Shown: positions 14,797 to 22,079 of the stretch, piece by piece
Numbering within the stretch: the stretch's first letter is position 1
How the letters are laid out: every line of letters begins with the position of its first letter
Notes under the pieces: model-generated
Seen by the model: the letters and a program-made list of their open reading frames with translations, nothing else
Databases searched by the model: none
What the model was told of the DNA's origin: nothing
Assembly: GCA_036004405.1 (NCBI GenBank)
Contig: DASYRM010000112.1
Location: 1-22,541, forward strand
Direction of reading: 5' to 3'
Length of the DNA stretch: 22,541 bases
Origin: DASYRM01 sp036004405
GTDB lineage: Bacteria > Acidobacteriota > Vicinamibacteria > Vicinamibacterales > UBA2999
Translations under genes and position numbers: made by a program

Positions 14797-14870
14797 CTCC
14801 TGCATCTCGGAAAGATGCGAAATCTCTGATGGCGGGCCCGAGCGAAATGCTCGGCGACGAAACGCAGGAG
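14797..14870 (-). promoter_or_regulatory. Structured 5' leader of the RRM gene with alternative pairing of the ribosome-binding site
   Basis: Three elements are seen on the minus-strand transcript. CUCCUGC (14864-14870) is perfectly complementary to GCAGGAG (14797-14803), which contains the Shine-Dalgarno sequence. A hairpin CCGAGC/GCUCGG lies between them (14838-14854, loop of 5). A second hairpin GCAUCU/AGAUGC (14802-14818, loop of 5) ends next to the Shine-Dalgarno sequence and shares two bases with the long-range pairing, so the two are mutually exclusive. This is the architecture of a translational switch; the signal, perhaps temperature or the protein itself, is inferred. Confidence 0.45.
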
Positions 14871-14932
14871 AGGCGAGGGAACTCGGATCTGATGCGGGAG
14901 GCCAGAAGCGCAGCTGTCAGAAAGGCATTCCC

Positions 14933-14939
14933 AGTGTAG
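14933..14939 (-). promoter_or_regulatory. CTACACT motif, candidate -10 (RRM-helicase operon)
   Basis: CTACACT on the minus strand, about 144 bases upstream of ATG 14789. Transcription from here would produce a leader of ~135 nt containing the stems described at 14797-14870. Confidence 0.35.
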
Positions 14940-15019
14940 CACGTTCCGCCGCAGTCACCCTGGCGCCACCTGGCCGAGGCGACGGGCTTCTGGCAGCTCA
15001 TGCAGATCACCCAGGAGCC

Positions 15020-15574
15020 TCACTTGGACGGTCCGGTGAGAGTGGAGGCGGCGTAGCCGTTCTCGGCCACGAGGGCGGCGCGCTGGCGGTAGAACGCCGG
15101 GTCGTCGGGCGCCCGCGTGGCGAGGCCGTCTACATAGCGGTTGCACATGCAGAACACGGCGGCGATGAGCACAGTGTCGTGAATCTCGAGGTCCGTGGCG
15201 CCCAGCTGGCGGGCGCGCTCGACGTCGGCGGCGGTGACGAGCTTGCCGCTTTCAGCCGTCTTGCCGGCAATCACCAGGAGCGCCTTCAGCTTGTCGGAGA
15301 TCGCCGCGCGCTCGGGGTCGGTCTTCACCTGGACGACCAGATCTTCGTTTCCGCCCAGGTGGTGCGCCGCGACCGCGCCGTGAATCGTCTGGCAATAGCG
15401 GCAGTCGTTTTCCGCGGAGACGAACGTGGCGATGAGCCCGCGCTCGCCAGGGGTCAGCGAGCTCGGCCCGCGTAACAGCACGTCCACGAGGTCGTTGAGC
15501 GGCCGGGCGGTCTCCGGGCGGAACGCCATCGGCCCGCGAATGCCGGGCAGATCGGGAAGGGCGATGTGCGGCAT
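15020..15574 (-). CDS. AhpD-like carboxymuconolactone decarboxylase/peroxidase-related protein, second copy
   Basis: ATG 15574 follows the stop of its paralogue by 4 bp, with AGGAAGTG as ribosome-binding site. The 184-residue protein carries the AhpD redox motif Cys-58-x2-Cys-61-x3-His-65 (AENDCRYCQTIHGAVAAHH), followed by DKLKALLVIAGK and ATDLEIHDTVLIAAVFCMCNRYVDGLA, typical of the peroxidase-related branch of the CMD family. The dithiol plus histidine relay reduces peroxides in AhpD; the electron donor here is unknown. It is more than half identical by eye to the gene directly upstream, so the pair arose by tandem duplication. It differs in carrying extra cysteines in FCMCNRY. No signal peptide, hence cytoplasmic. 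Confidence 0.9.
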   Translation of the reverse strand: MPHIALPDLPGIRGPMAFRPETARPLNDLVDVLLRGPSSLTPGERGLIATFVSAENDCRYCQTIHGAVAAHHLGGNEDLVVQVKTDPERAAISDKLKALLVIAGKTAESGKLVTAADVERARQLGATDLEIHDTVLIAAVFCMCNRYVDGLATRAPDDPAFYRQRAALVAENGYAASTLTGPSK

Positions 15575-15578
15575 GGGG

Positions 15579-16121
15579 TCACTTCCTGATGGCGACGTAG
15601 CCCTGCGTGGCCATCCGCTTGCCCATCGGGTCGTAGGCGGCCGGATCGGTGGGTGTGAAGGTGGCCAGGCCGTCGACGTAGCGGTTGTACATGCAGAACG
15701 CGGCGGCAATGAGCACCGTGTCGTGAATCTCGACGTCGGTCGCGCCTTCGGCCCGCGATCGTGCCACGTCGTCCGCCGTCACCTGCTTGCCCCCCTGCTG
15801 GACCTTGCCCGCGATGGCGAGCAGTGCGCGAAGCTTCGGTGACACGCGGGCGCCCTCCGCGCCCTTCGTCACCGTATCCACGAACGTGTAATCGCCGCCG
15901 TCGTGGTGCGCGGCTGCCGCGCGATGACTCAGGTAGCAGAAGGTGCAGTCGTTGCGCGACGACACGAAGGCCGCGATCGACTCGCGTTCCGCGCTCGTGA
16001 GCGGGCTCGGCCCGCGCAGCAGCGCCTCGGCCAGCGCGCGCAGATGGACGGCGGTCTCGGGCCTGAACGCCATCGCGCTCGAGATGCCTGGAAGATCAGT
16101 GGGCAGGGCGATGTGAGGCAC
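15579..16121 (-). CDS. AhpD-like carboxymuconolactone decarboxylase/peroxidase-related protein, first copy
   Basis: The start is GTG 16121, giving PHIALPTDLPG, the same N-terminus as the paralogue; the long open frame upstream is a shadow of the DUF4159 gene. The product has 180 residues. The redox motif is Cys-59-x2-Cys-62-x3-His-66 (SRNDCTFCYLSHRAAAAHH), then SPKLRALLAIAGK and GATDVEIHDTVLIAAAFCMYNRYVDGLA. It probably forms the usual helical oligomer and acts as a thiol peroxidase or disulfide reductase. The start codon lies at the end of one arm of an 11-bp inverted repeat, which may control translation. It is the first gene of a two-gene unit and has a CTACACT element 15 bases before the start. 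Confidence 0.9.
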   Translation of the reverse strand: MPHIALPTDLPGISSAMAFRPETAVHLRALAEALLRGPSPLTSAERESIAAFVSSRNDCTFCYLSHRAAAAHHDGGDYTFVDTVTKGAEGARVSPKLRALLAIAGKVQQGGKQVTADDVARSRAEGATDVEIHDTVLIAAAFCMYNRYVDGLATFTPTDPAAYDPMGKRMATQGYVAIRK

Positions 16122-16178
16122 GGGTTCGCATCGCGAGTGTAGAAACCCGCCGCACCCGCCGCCATAGTGCGAACCCGT
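16120..16178. repeat. 11-bp perfect inverted repeat spanning the AhpD-like start
   Basis: The arms ACGGGTTCGCA (16120-16130) and TGCGAACCCGT (16168-16178) are separated by 37 bases. The proximal arm includes two bases of the GTG start codon and the region where a Shine-Dalgarno sequence would lie. It can fold as a stem on the transcript or serve as paired operator half-sites. Confidence 0.5.
16136..16142 (-). promoter_or_regulatory. CTACACT motif, candidate -10 (AhpD-like pair)
   Basis: CTACACT on the minus strand, inside the loop of the 16120-16178 inverted repeat, 15 bases before GTG 16121. Initiation from it would remove the distal arm from the mRNA, so the repeat would then act as a DNA operator. 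Confidence 0.35.
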
Positions 16179-16186
16179 TAGAACCT

Positions 16187-17011
16187 TCAGTGCGTCAGCG
16201 CATACAGCACGATGTTGGTCGCGAGTGCGTAGCCGTGGGGCGAGAACTCCGCGAAATACTGCGGATCGTCCCCCTCGCGCTCCATCGAGTCGCCGATGTC
16301 GGTGTTGTGGGTCATCGCCACCATGATTCGCCCGTGCTGATCGGCGATGGCGCGGAAGTCCGCATGAGGGCTGTCGGTCCCCCGTTCTCTCGGGTCGCTC
16401 CCGGGCCCGCCCCACGAGAAGATGCTGGGCACCTGCTTGACGTCGGTGATGGTGAACAGCGCCCGTCGAATCGGGTCGGCCGCCGTCACGTCGACAATCG
16501 GGAACTCTGGCAGCGCCCGCACGATCTGGCGGGTCCACTGCTCCCACGCGCGCGTACCCCAGAAGTCGTCCACCCACAGGAACCCGCCCTTGAGCAGGTA
16601 TTGCCGCAGGCGCTGCACCTCCGGGTCCGAAAGCCCCGCCGTCCCGACGTCCGACCCGACCAGCAGCGGACACTGGAACAGCTGATCGTCGGTGAGTTTG
16701 ACCACCCAGTAGTTGACGTGGCCGGCACCGTCGCGGCTGGCGCGAATCTTGGTCAGCTCCGAGAGGCGGATGAGCAGGTTGATTTCGCCGTACGGGTAGT
16801 CGGTGCTCCACCCGATCCCTCCGGGCTCCGACCGCTCGCTGCGGAACATCCACTTGCAGATGGTGAACCCGCCGTCGTTGAAGTCCACGGGCGGCACCCG
16901 GATGCCGGCTCCCGCGCCTTCGCTGACGCCAAAGCGCTGCGCCACCGACACCGCGCCGGTGACGGCGATGAGCGCCAGGGCAACGGCGATGCCAGCACGC
17001 AGGCGCCGCAT
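16187..17011 (-). CDS. DUF4159-domain exported protein
   Basis: ATG 17011 gives 274 residues with an N-terminal signal peptide (AGIAVALALIAVTGAVSVAQ). The mature part shows the DUF4159 pattern: GGIGWSTDYPYGEINLLIRLSE (split at about residues 64-85), LTDDQLFQCPLLVGSDVG, LRQYLLKGGFLWVDDFWGTRAWEQW, then IMVAMTHNTDIGDSMERE and YALATNIVLYALTH. The FLWVDDFWG segment, and the general order of strands, resemble glutamine-amidotransferase-like folds, but no catalytic Cys is obvious, so a binding role is likelier. Family members are often encoded with MoxR/von Willebrand A proteins; none is present here. It lies 65 bp upstream of the AhpD-like pair, separated by the 11-bp inverted repeat. Function unknown. 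Confidence 0.85.
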   Translation of the reverse strand: MRRLRAGIAVALALIAVTGAVSVAQRFGVSEGAGAGIRVPPVDFNDGGFTICKWMFRSERSEPGGIGWSTDYPYGEINLLIRLSELTKIRASRDGAGHVNYWVVKLTDDQLFQCPLLVGSDVGTAGLSDPEVQRLRQYLLKGGFLWVDDFWGTRAWEQWTRQIVRALPEFPIVDVTAADPIRRALFTITDVKQVPSIFSWGGPGSDPRERGTDSPHADFRAIADQHGRIMVAMTHNTDIGDSMEREGDDPQYFAEFSPHGYALATNIVLYALTH

Positions 17012-17022
17012 GAATGAATCGT

Positions 17023-17029
17023 AGTGTAG
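17023..17029 (-). promoter_or_regulatory. CTACACT motif, candidate -10 (DUF4159 gene)
   Basis: CTACACT on the minus strand, 12 bases before ATG 17011, so the transcript leader would be only a few bases long. A TTGACG occurs upstream but at 23 bases, too far for a normal -35. Confidence 0.35.
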
Positions 17030-17125
17030 ACGGCCATCAGGGTGGCGACGCCGTCAAAATCGACGATCTTGCGCCAAGAGCGCGCGCGGATGTACAGGAT
17101 CACCAGAGATGCAGGGAGGGCAATC

Positions 17126-17701
17126 ATGAAGCCGTGGATCGCAGCTGCCGTGGTCCTGGCGCTCGGCGGCCCGTTGAGCGCTCAGGCCCCAACCGTGACG
17201 TCGCCCCGTCAGGCCAACGACGAAGAGAAGTCGACGACCAACGAGACGGTCTTTCCCGCCTGGATGGCCGGCCAGTGGACCGCACGTCCGTTCGAGCTGG
17301 AGCTCAGCACCGACTTCCATCGCTCGGTGTACGGGGCAGGTGCCCGTTCGGTGCGCCTGGCGACCCTGACGATTCGACCGACCGGCGAGGGCACGTTCAC
17401 GGTCACGAGCAGCGTGCGCGACCGGAGCGGTCGCACGGTGGCTGGCACGCGCGAGGTCGAGGAAGTGCGTTTCACGATTGGCGATCTGAAGCGTGAGACC
17501 GGGTATCAGCCGCGCTACACGAGCCGCATCGTGCGCGCCGAACGCCGCTATCCCGACGATCCCGACTCGACGTTCGTACTCGACGGCGCGAAGCTCGAGC
17601 TCTTCGTTCCGGATGGCCAGACCCGTGCGCTGGACGTGCGATTCGACACGCCCGACGGGCGCGGCTCGTTCTGGGAAACGCTGCGCCGGGCACCGCGTTA
17701 A
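17126..17701 (+). CDS. Small secreted protein of unknown function
   Basis: The start is ATG 17126 with GGGAGGG five bases upstream; the frame is open further but without a start site of this quality. The 191-residue product has a signal peptide (PWIAAAVVLALGGPLSAQ). The mature part begins with a polar segment and then has TVFPAWMAGQWTARPFELE, strand-like repeats (RLATLTIRPTGEGTFTVTSS, EVRFTIGDLKRE) and FVLDGAKLELFVPDGQTRAL. An early WMAGQW followed by alternating strands is reminiscent of lipocalin or calycin-like barrels, but I cannot assign a family. It is divergent from the DUF4159 gene across 114 bp and ends before a perfect 11-bp hairpin. Confidence 0.75.
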   Translation: MKPWIAAAVVLALGGPLSAQAPTVTSPRQANDEEKSTTNETVFPAWMAGQWTARPFELELSTDFHRSVYGAGARSVRLATLTIRPTGEGTFTVTSSVRDRSGRTVAGTREVEEVRFTIGDLKRETGYQPRYTSRIVRAERRYPDDPDSTFVLDGAKLELFVPDGQTRALDVRFDTPDGRGSFWETLRRAPR

Positions 17702-17719
17702 GACGATCACGAGTCGGTA

Positions 17720-17756
17720 GAGCCACATCCTTGCAGCATTCGGCAGGATGTGGCTC
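17720..17756. terminator. Perfect 11-bp hairpin between convergent genes
   Basis: GAGCCACATCC (17720-17730) and GGATGTGGCTC (17746-17756) are exact reverse complements with a 15-base loop. The hairpin lies midway between the ends of the plus-strand secreted-protein gene and the minus-strand Lys-rich gene, so it can serve both directions. No T-run flanks it on either side. Confidence 0.6.
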
Positions 17757-17773
17757 CTCGGGTCAAACAGCGT

Positions 17774-18145
17774 CTATCGCTTCTTGGCCGCCTTCCGGGC
17801 AGTCTTGGTCGCGCCCTTCTTTTTCAGCCCGTTTGTGACCCCGCCGTCCACGATCAGTTCCGGGCTGTTGGCTCCAGGCTTGATGACTTTGTGTGCCTGT
17901 TTTGCCTTGTACTTGAACTTGCGGCCCGGCTCGATGCCGGTTTTGACGATTCCCGTGACTTCCGAATCCGTCTTCTTCGTGTACGAGTTCCAATCGCTGA
18001 AGGGCACGTTGCCGAGGGTTTTGAAATCGATCGTGATCTTTTCGTCGTCCTCGTGACGCCAGATGACAGTTTGCTTGCCCACCACGTGCGCCGAATCAGG
18101 TCTCGCGTTATCGCCACGTTCGACGATGATGTTCTTCTTCGCCAT
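17774..18145 (-). CDS. Small lysine-rich protein, histone H1-like tail, unknown function
   Basis: ATG 18145 has AGGAGAG six bases upstream and begins two bases after the kinase stop; an ATG two codons upstream overlaps that stop region. The product has 123 residues. Residues ~1-95 form a small domain: KNIIVERGDNARPDSAHVVG, VIWRHEDDEKITIDFKTLG, then a strand-rich part ending in SPELIVDGG. The C-terminus (GLKKKGATKTARKAAKKR) is a Lys/Ala tail like those of bacterial histone H1-like proteins, suggesting nucleic-acid or polyanion binding. Base use differs from its neighbours: a hand count of 17821-18060 gives about 55% G+C against roughly two-thirds around it. The tight spacing to the Ser/Thr kinase gene suggests that the two are co-expressed and that the protein could be a substrate. 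No family recognised. Confidence 0.75.
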   Translation of the reverse strand: MAKKNIIVERGDNARPDSAHVVGKQTVIWRHEDDEKITIDFKTLGNVPFSDWNSYTKKTDSEVTGIVKTGIEPGRKFKYKAKQAHKVIKPGANSPELIVDGGVTNGLKKKGATKTARKAAKKR

Positions 18146-18147
18146 TC

Positions 18148-20766
18148 TCACTCTCCTTTAGGCTCGCCTTCACCGGACACGGCGCGACGCAGGCGATCGG
18201 CACCACCGTTCTGTCGCAACAGCGCCAGCGCGGGCGATCGCTCGACTTCCTTCCACGCATAACCGGCCTTCAGCGCCCGCGACAGCAACTCGAACGCCTT
18301 CTCGCGATCGCGCAGCCCTTGTTCGTAGAGCTCGCCCGCCTGGAACATCAGGCGCGCGTCGCCGGGCCGGAGCGAGAGCGCCTTCTCCATGAGGGAACGC
18401 GCGCGATCGGTCTGCGCGAGTGCCCCCAGATACGCCGCCAGCGACATCATCACGTTCGGGTCGCGCGGATTGACGGCAAGCTGCGCCTCCGCGAGCTCGG
18501 CGGCCTTCGCGAACGCCTTGTTCGACTCGGCGTGCTGGTTCGACCAATACAGCGCGCTGGCGAGATTCCCCCAGACCACGTATTGATCCGGGCTGAGGCC
18601 GACCGCCTGCCGGAACGCCGTCGCCGCCTTGGCGTAGTCGCCCTGATCGAAGAAGTACAACGTGCCCAGGTTGGACGCCGCCTGGTAGTTGGGCCGGATC
18701 GCGAGCGATCGCTCGTATGCAGCGATCGCGTCAGCCTGGCGACCCTGCACATAGTGCAGCGCGCCGAGGTTGCTGTAGCCGCGCCAGCTGTCGGGATTCA
18801 GCGCGACCACCTGCTCGAACATCCGCTGCGCGTCCGCATACCGGCGCTGCGCGAAATAGAAGGCCCCGAGACGGCTGTACCCATTCCAGTACCGGGGCCG
18901 AATCCGAATCGCCGCCAGGTACGCGTCTTCGGCGCGCGCCGGCTGTCCGAGCTTTTCGTAGGCGCTGGCAAGTCCGATCCGCGCCAGCTCGCTGTCGGGG
19001 TCCCGCAGCAGGGCGTGCTGGGCTTCCTCGACCGCCTTCTCGTAGTCGCCGACGCCGGTTGCCACCGCGCCAAGGCATCGGTGCGGCGCCGACGCGTTCT
19101 CGTCGATCGCGAGGGAGCGCTCGCACGTCTGCCGTGCCGTCTCAACCCACTTCGCATCGCGGCTGATCTGGTACTTCTTCAGGTAGGCCTCGCCAAGGCC
19201 GGCGTAGGCGGAGGCGTGCTTGGGATCGAGCCCGATCGCGTGCTCGAACACCGTGACCGCCGCGTCCACGTTCGTCGGCCGGCTGTCGTCCTGCAGATAG
19301 CCAAGCCCCTGCAGATAGAAGTCGTCGGCGCCCGCAACCGCCGGCGGCGCGACGATCCGCGCGCGCTCCTCGGCGCTGAGCGCCACCTGGATCAGGCTGA
19401 GGACCGCGTCGAGGACGCGGTTCTGCAAGGCACCCCGGTCGTCGGGCGCGGCTGATACGTCCGTCGCCCGCTCGACCCTGCCCGACTCGGTATTCACGAG
19501 CTCGAGCCGCGCGTGCACCGCGCCGTTCTCGTTCGCCGTCCCGCGGATGACGTGCGAGGCCCCCAGTTCGAGCCGCGCGTCATGCGGCGTATCGACACGG
19601 CGCGTGATCACGTCGGCCGGCGGCGTCACGTGGATCTGACGGCCGGCCGGCAGCGCGCCGAGGCGGCTTGCGACCTCGCGCGCGAGCCCCGTCCAGTAGG
19701 CTCGCGCCGCCGTATCGGTGCTGCTCGTCGCGATGGGAAGAATCGCCAGGGTGGTAATCGGTGCGACGGCGGCCCCCGCTTGATTGATGGCTGGGGCGGC
19801 ACCGGTCCACGGCCGCGTCGCCAACAGGACGATCGCCGCCGCTGCGGCGACAGCGACGCCAGCGGCGACCAGCCAGCGCCCGCGTCCGGTTGTTACCGGC
19901 GGGGCGGTGGCAATCCGGGCATCGATCGCCTGCAGGTCCGGCACCAGCTCCCGCGCGGACGCGTATCGATCCTCCTTGCGCTTGGCGAGACAGCGCAACA
20001 GGATCCGCGCGAGCGGATACGGCGCGTCCGGCACGAGCGAGGCGAGCGGAGGCGGGTCGTCTTCCAGGATCGCGGACAGGGTCTGCACATCCGTGTCGCG
20101 CCGAAAAGCGCGCACGCCGGTGAGCATCTCGAACAGTACGGCCCCAAACACGAACACGTCCGCGCGCGCGTCCGTCATTTCACCGCGCACCTGTTCGGGC
20201 GCCATATAGCCGATCGTGCCGACCACCGTTCCGGCGGCGGAGACGACCGTCGACGTGGTGGGGGTCTCGCCTTCGCTGGGCGAGGCATGGACGAACTTGC
20301 CCAGGCCGAAGTCGAGAATCTTGACCACGCCTTCGCCGGTGATCATGACGTTGCGCGGCTTCAGATCGCGGTGCACGACACCAGCGTCGTGCGCGTGCGC
20401 CAGCCCCGCCGCCACCTGCAGTGCGAGCGGGACCGCTTCCGCAACCGACAGGCGCGCGCGAGAGAGCCGTTGTGACAGCGTCTCGCCCTGGATCAGCTCG
20501 AAGGCGATGTAGAGGAGGCCATCGGCGTTGCCGAAGTCGTAGACGGTGACGATGTTCGCGTGGTTGAGCGACGCCACCGCGCGCGCCTCACGCTCGAAGC
20601 GCGCCCGCAGCCGCTTGTCGTTGCCGATCTGCTCCGGCAGGATCTTGAGGGCGACGTCACGCAGGAGCCGGGCGTCGCGGGCGCGGTAGACCTCTCCCAT
20701 GCCGCCCGAGTCGATGTGGGCCGTGATTTCGTAGGGCCCAAGCCGCGTTCCAGCAGTTAGAGACAT
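18148..20766 (-). CDS. Membrane Ser/Thr protein kinase with TolB-like and TPR domains
   Basis: ATG 20766 gives 872 residues. The Hanks-type kinase spans about 11-275: glycine loop IDSGGMGEVY (18-27), Lys-41, HRDLKPRN (132-139, Asp-134), DFG (152-154) and APE (189-191), so all catalytic residues are present. A transmembrane helix follows (WLVAAGVAVAAAAAIVLLA, about 298-316). Residues ~335-465 resemble the TolB/FlgO-like domain found between kinase or cyclase and TPRs (TLAILPIATSSTDT, LGASHVIRGTANENGAVHAR). From ~480 to ~850 there are about nine TPR-type repeats (ASAYAGLGEAYLKKY, SWRGYSNLGALHYVQGR). This order is frequent in acidobacteria and myxobacteria. The periplasmic TPRs probably sense or bind a protein partner. 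It is transcribed with the Lys-rich gene 2 bp downstream. A GATAAT -10-like element lies at 20785-20790. Confidence 0.95.
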   Translation of the reverse strand: MSLTAGTRLGPYEITAHIDSGGMGEVYRARDARLLRDVALKILPEQIGNDKRLRARFEREARAVASLNHANIVTVYDFGNADGLLYIAFELIQGETLSQRLSRARLSVAEAVPLALQVAAGLAHAHDAGVVHRDLKPRNVMITGEGVVKILDFGLGKFVHASPSEGETPTTSTVVSAAGTVVGTIGYMAPEQVRGEMTDARADVFVFGAVLFEMLTGVRAFRRDTDVQTLSAILEDDPPPLASLVPDAPYPLARILLRCLAKRKEDRYASARELVPDLQAIDARIATAPPVTTGRGRWLVAAGVAVAAAAAIVLLATRPWTGAAPAINQAGAAVAPITTLAILPIATSSTDTAARAYWTGLAREVASRLGALPAGRQIHVTPPADVITRRVDTPHDARLELGASHVIRGTANENGAVHARLELVNTESGRVERATDVSAAPDDRGALQNRVLDAVLSLIQVALSAEERARIVAPPAVAGADDFYLQGLGYLQDDSRPTNVDAAVTVFEHAIGLDPKHASAYAGLGEAYLKKYQISRDAKWVETARQTCERSLAIDENASAPHRCLGAVATGVGDYEKAVEEAQHALLRDPDSELARIGLASAYEKLGQPARAEDAYLAAIRIRPRYWNGYSRLGAFYFAQRRYADAQRMFEQVVALNPDSWRGYSNLGALHYVQGRQADAIAAYERSLAIRPNYQAASNLGTLYFFDQGDYAKAATAFRQAVGLSPDQYVVWGNLASALYWSNQHAESNKAFAKAAELAEAQLAVNPRDPNVMMSLAAYLGALAQTDRARSLMEKALSLRPGDARLMFQAGELYEQGLRDREKAFELLSRALKAGYAWKEVERSPALALLRQNGGADRLRRAVSGEGEPKGE

Positions 20767-20889
20767 GTTGAGACGCGATTGCGAATTATCTTGTACTTAC
20801 GGCGTGGATTGCCTGACCTTCGGGCGGCTGTGACGAGAGCCGTGACCCAGCGCATCTGGGGGTATCCTACGCACCAATCAGGGGTAGCC

Positions 20890-21264
20890 ATGAGAATCTG
20901 CTCGTTGGTCATCGCCGTCCTGTTGACGGCGTCGTCTGCCCTCGCGCATCACAGCAACGCAGCGTTCGATGGAGACAAGGTGGTCGTGCTCAAAGGCACG
21001 GTCACGGAGTGGAAGTGGAGCAACCCCCACGTGTGGGTCTTCCTGACGGTCGACAACGACAAGGGTGGCAAAGAGGAGTGGGCCATCGAGGGCCGAACGC
21101 CGGGTCAGTTACTCCGCTCCGGCTGGTCGAGGAGCAGCCTGAAGGCCGGCGACGTCATCACCATCGACTTCAGCCCGGCCAAGGACGGCACCCGCACCGG
21201 CCTGCTCACCCGCGTCAGGCTGGCTGATGGCACCGTGCTCGGACAGGCACCGGCGGCTCAGTAG
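20890..21264 (+). CDS. DUF6152-family exported protein
   Basis: ATG 20890 is chosen because a signal peptide starts there (CSLVIAVLLTASSALAHH) with AGGGG five bases upstream; the open frame to 20779 is leader. The product has 124 residues. The mature N-terminus HHSNAAFDGDKVVVLKGTVTEWKWSNPHVWVFLTV matches the DUF6152 pattern: a His-His-Ser at the mature end, then GTV-x-x-W-x-W-x-NPH. The remainder (GRTPGQLLRSGWSRSSLKAGDVITIDFSPAKDG) continues as an OB-like beta-barrel. The exposed histidines might bind metal. It is followed after 20 bp by another secreted-protein gene, and such pairs are common in acidobacteria and proteobacteria. Function unknown. Confidence 0.88.
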   Translation: MRICSLVIAVLLTASSALAHHSNAAFDGDKVVVLKGTVTEWKWSNPHVWVFLTVDNDKGGKEEWAIEGRTPGQLLRSGWSRSSLKAGDVITIDFSPAKDGTRTGLLTRVRLADGTVLGQAPAAQ

Positions 21265-21284
21265 GCACGGATCAGGAGGACAGC

Positions 21285-22073
21285 GTGTCGAAGACCTTGG
21301 CTTTGCTTTCCGCGGTGTTGCTGTGCGCGCTCACGGGATCGACGGCATCGCTTGGCGCGCAGGAGAAGCCTCCGGATTTCACGGGTGTCTATTACCCGAT
21401 CAATCCGTTCGGCAATGTGCGACCAGCCGCGCCGGCGACACCTCCGCCGGCGGCCGGGACGCGCGGAGCCGTACCGCCCCCGCGGCCGGTGCTGGTGCTC
21501 GATGGACGTGAGGGCCGGCCGGACAACGCACCGAAGCTGACGCCTGAGTACCTGGCCAAGTGGGAGATCATTCGGAAGTCGCGCATGGCCGGATCCCCTG
21601 AATACGATCCCAACGTCAGGTGCGTCTCGGGCGGGATGCCCAACATGATGAGCATGACCTACGGCATGGAGATTCAGCAGACGAAGGACCGGATCACCAT
21701 CTACGGCGAGCTGAACGACGTGTATCGTCGGATCTATCTGGACGGCCGCAAGCCGTCAGCGAAAGTGCTCGACGACCCGACGTTCGCCGGGTATTCCACC
21801 GCGCACTGGGAGGGCGACACGCTCGTCGTGGACACCGTGGCCATTCGCGAGGACGCGCTGTTCGACACGTTCTCGCCGCACAGCGATCAGTTCACCGTGC
21901 GCGAGCGCATCAGGTTCGCCTCGCCTGGCGTCCTCGAGGATCAGTTCACAGACATGGATCCGAAAGCGCTGGTCGAACCGTTCCACTCCGTTCGTACGTA
22001 TCGCAAGGCGGCGCCGCCGAACGACGAACTGCGCGAGTTCTCGTGCGCGGAGGGACTGGGTTCTACGAAGTAG
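21285..22073 (+). CDS. Secreted protein of unknown function, partner of the DUF6152 gene
   Basis: The start is GTG 21285 with AGGAGG five bases upstream. The 262-residue product has a signal peptide (LALLSAVLLCALTGSTASLGAQ). After a proline/alanine-rich linker come LTPEYLAKWEIIRKSRMAG, DPNVRCVSGGMPNMMSMTYGMEIQQTKDRITIYGE, RRIYLDGRK and GYSTAHWEGDTLVVDTVAIRED. The segment IYLDGR...GYSxxHWEGDTLVVDT is a recurring signature of secreted proteins found beside DUF6152 genes, of unknown activity. Two cysteines remain (NVRCVSGG, FSCAEG). It lies 20 bp after the DUF6152 gene and is presumably in the same operon. Confidence 0.8.
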   Translation: MSKTLALLSAVLLCALTGSTASLGAQEKPPDFTGVYYPINPFGNVRPAAPATPPPAAGTRGAVPPPRPVLVLDGREGRPDNAPKLTPEYLAKWEIIRKSRMAGSPEYDPNVRCVSGGMPNMMSMTYGMEIQQTKDRITIYGELNDVYRRIYLDGRKPSAKVLDDPTFAGYSTAHWEGDTLVVDTVAIREDALFDTFSPHSDQFTVRERIRFASPGVLEDQFTDMDPKALVEPFHSVRTYRKAAPPNDELREFSCAEGLGSTK

Positions 22074-22079
22074 ATTGAG

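Noticed and set aside
14790..14942. 50 extra N-terminal codons of the RRM protein
   Set aside because: AGGAG precedes ATG 14789, which starts the domain, and the upstream stretch is rich in stems, as expected for a leader.
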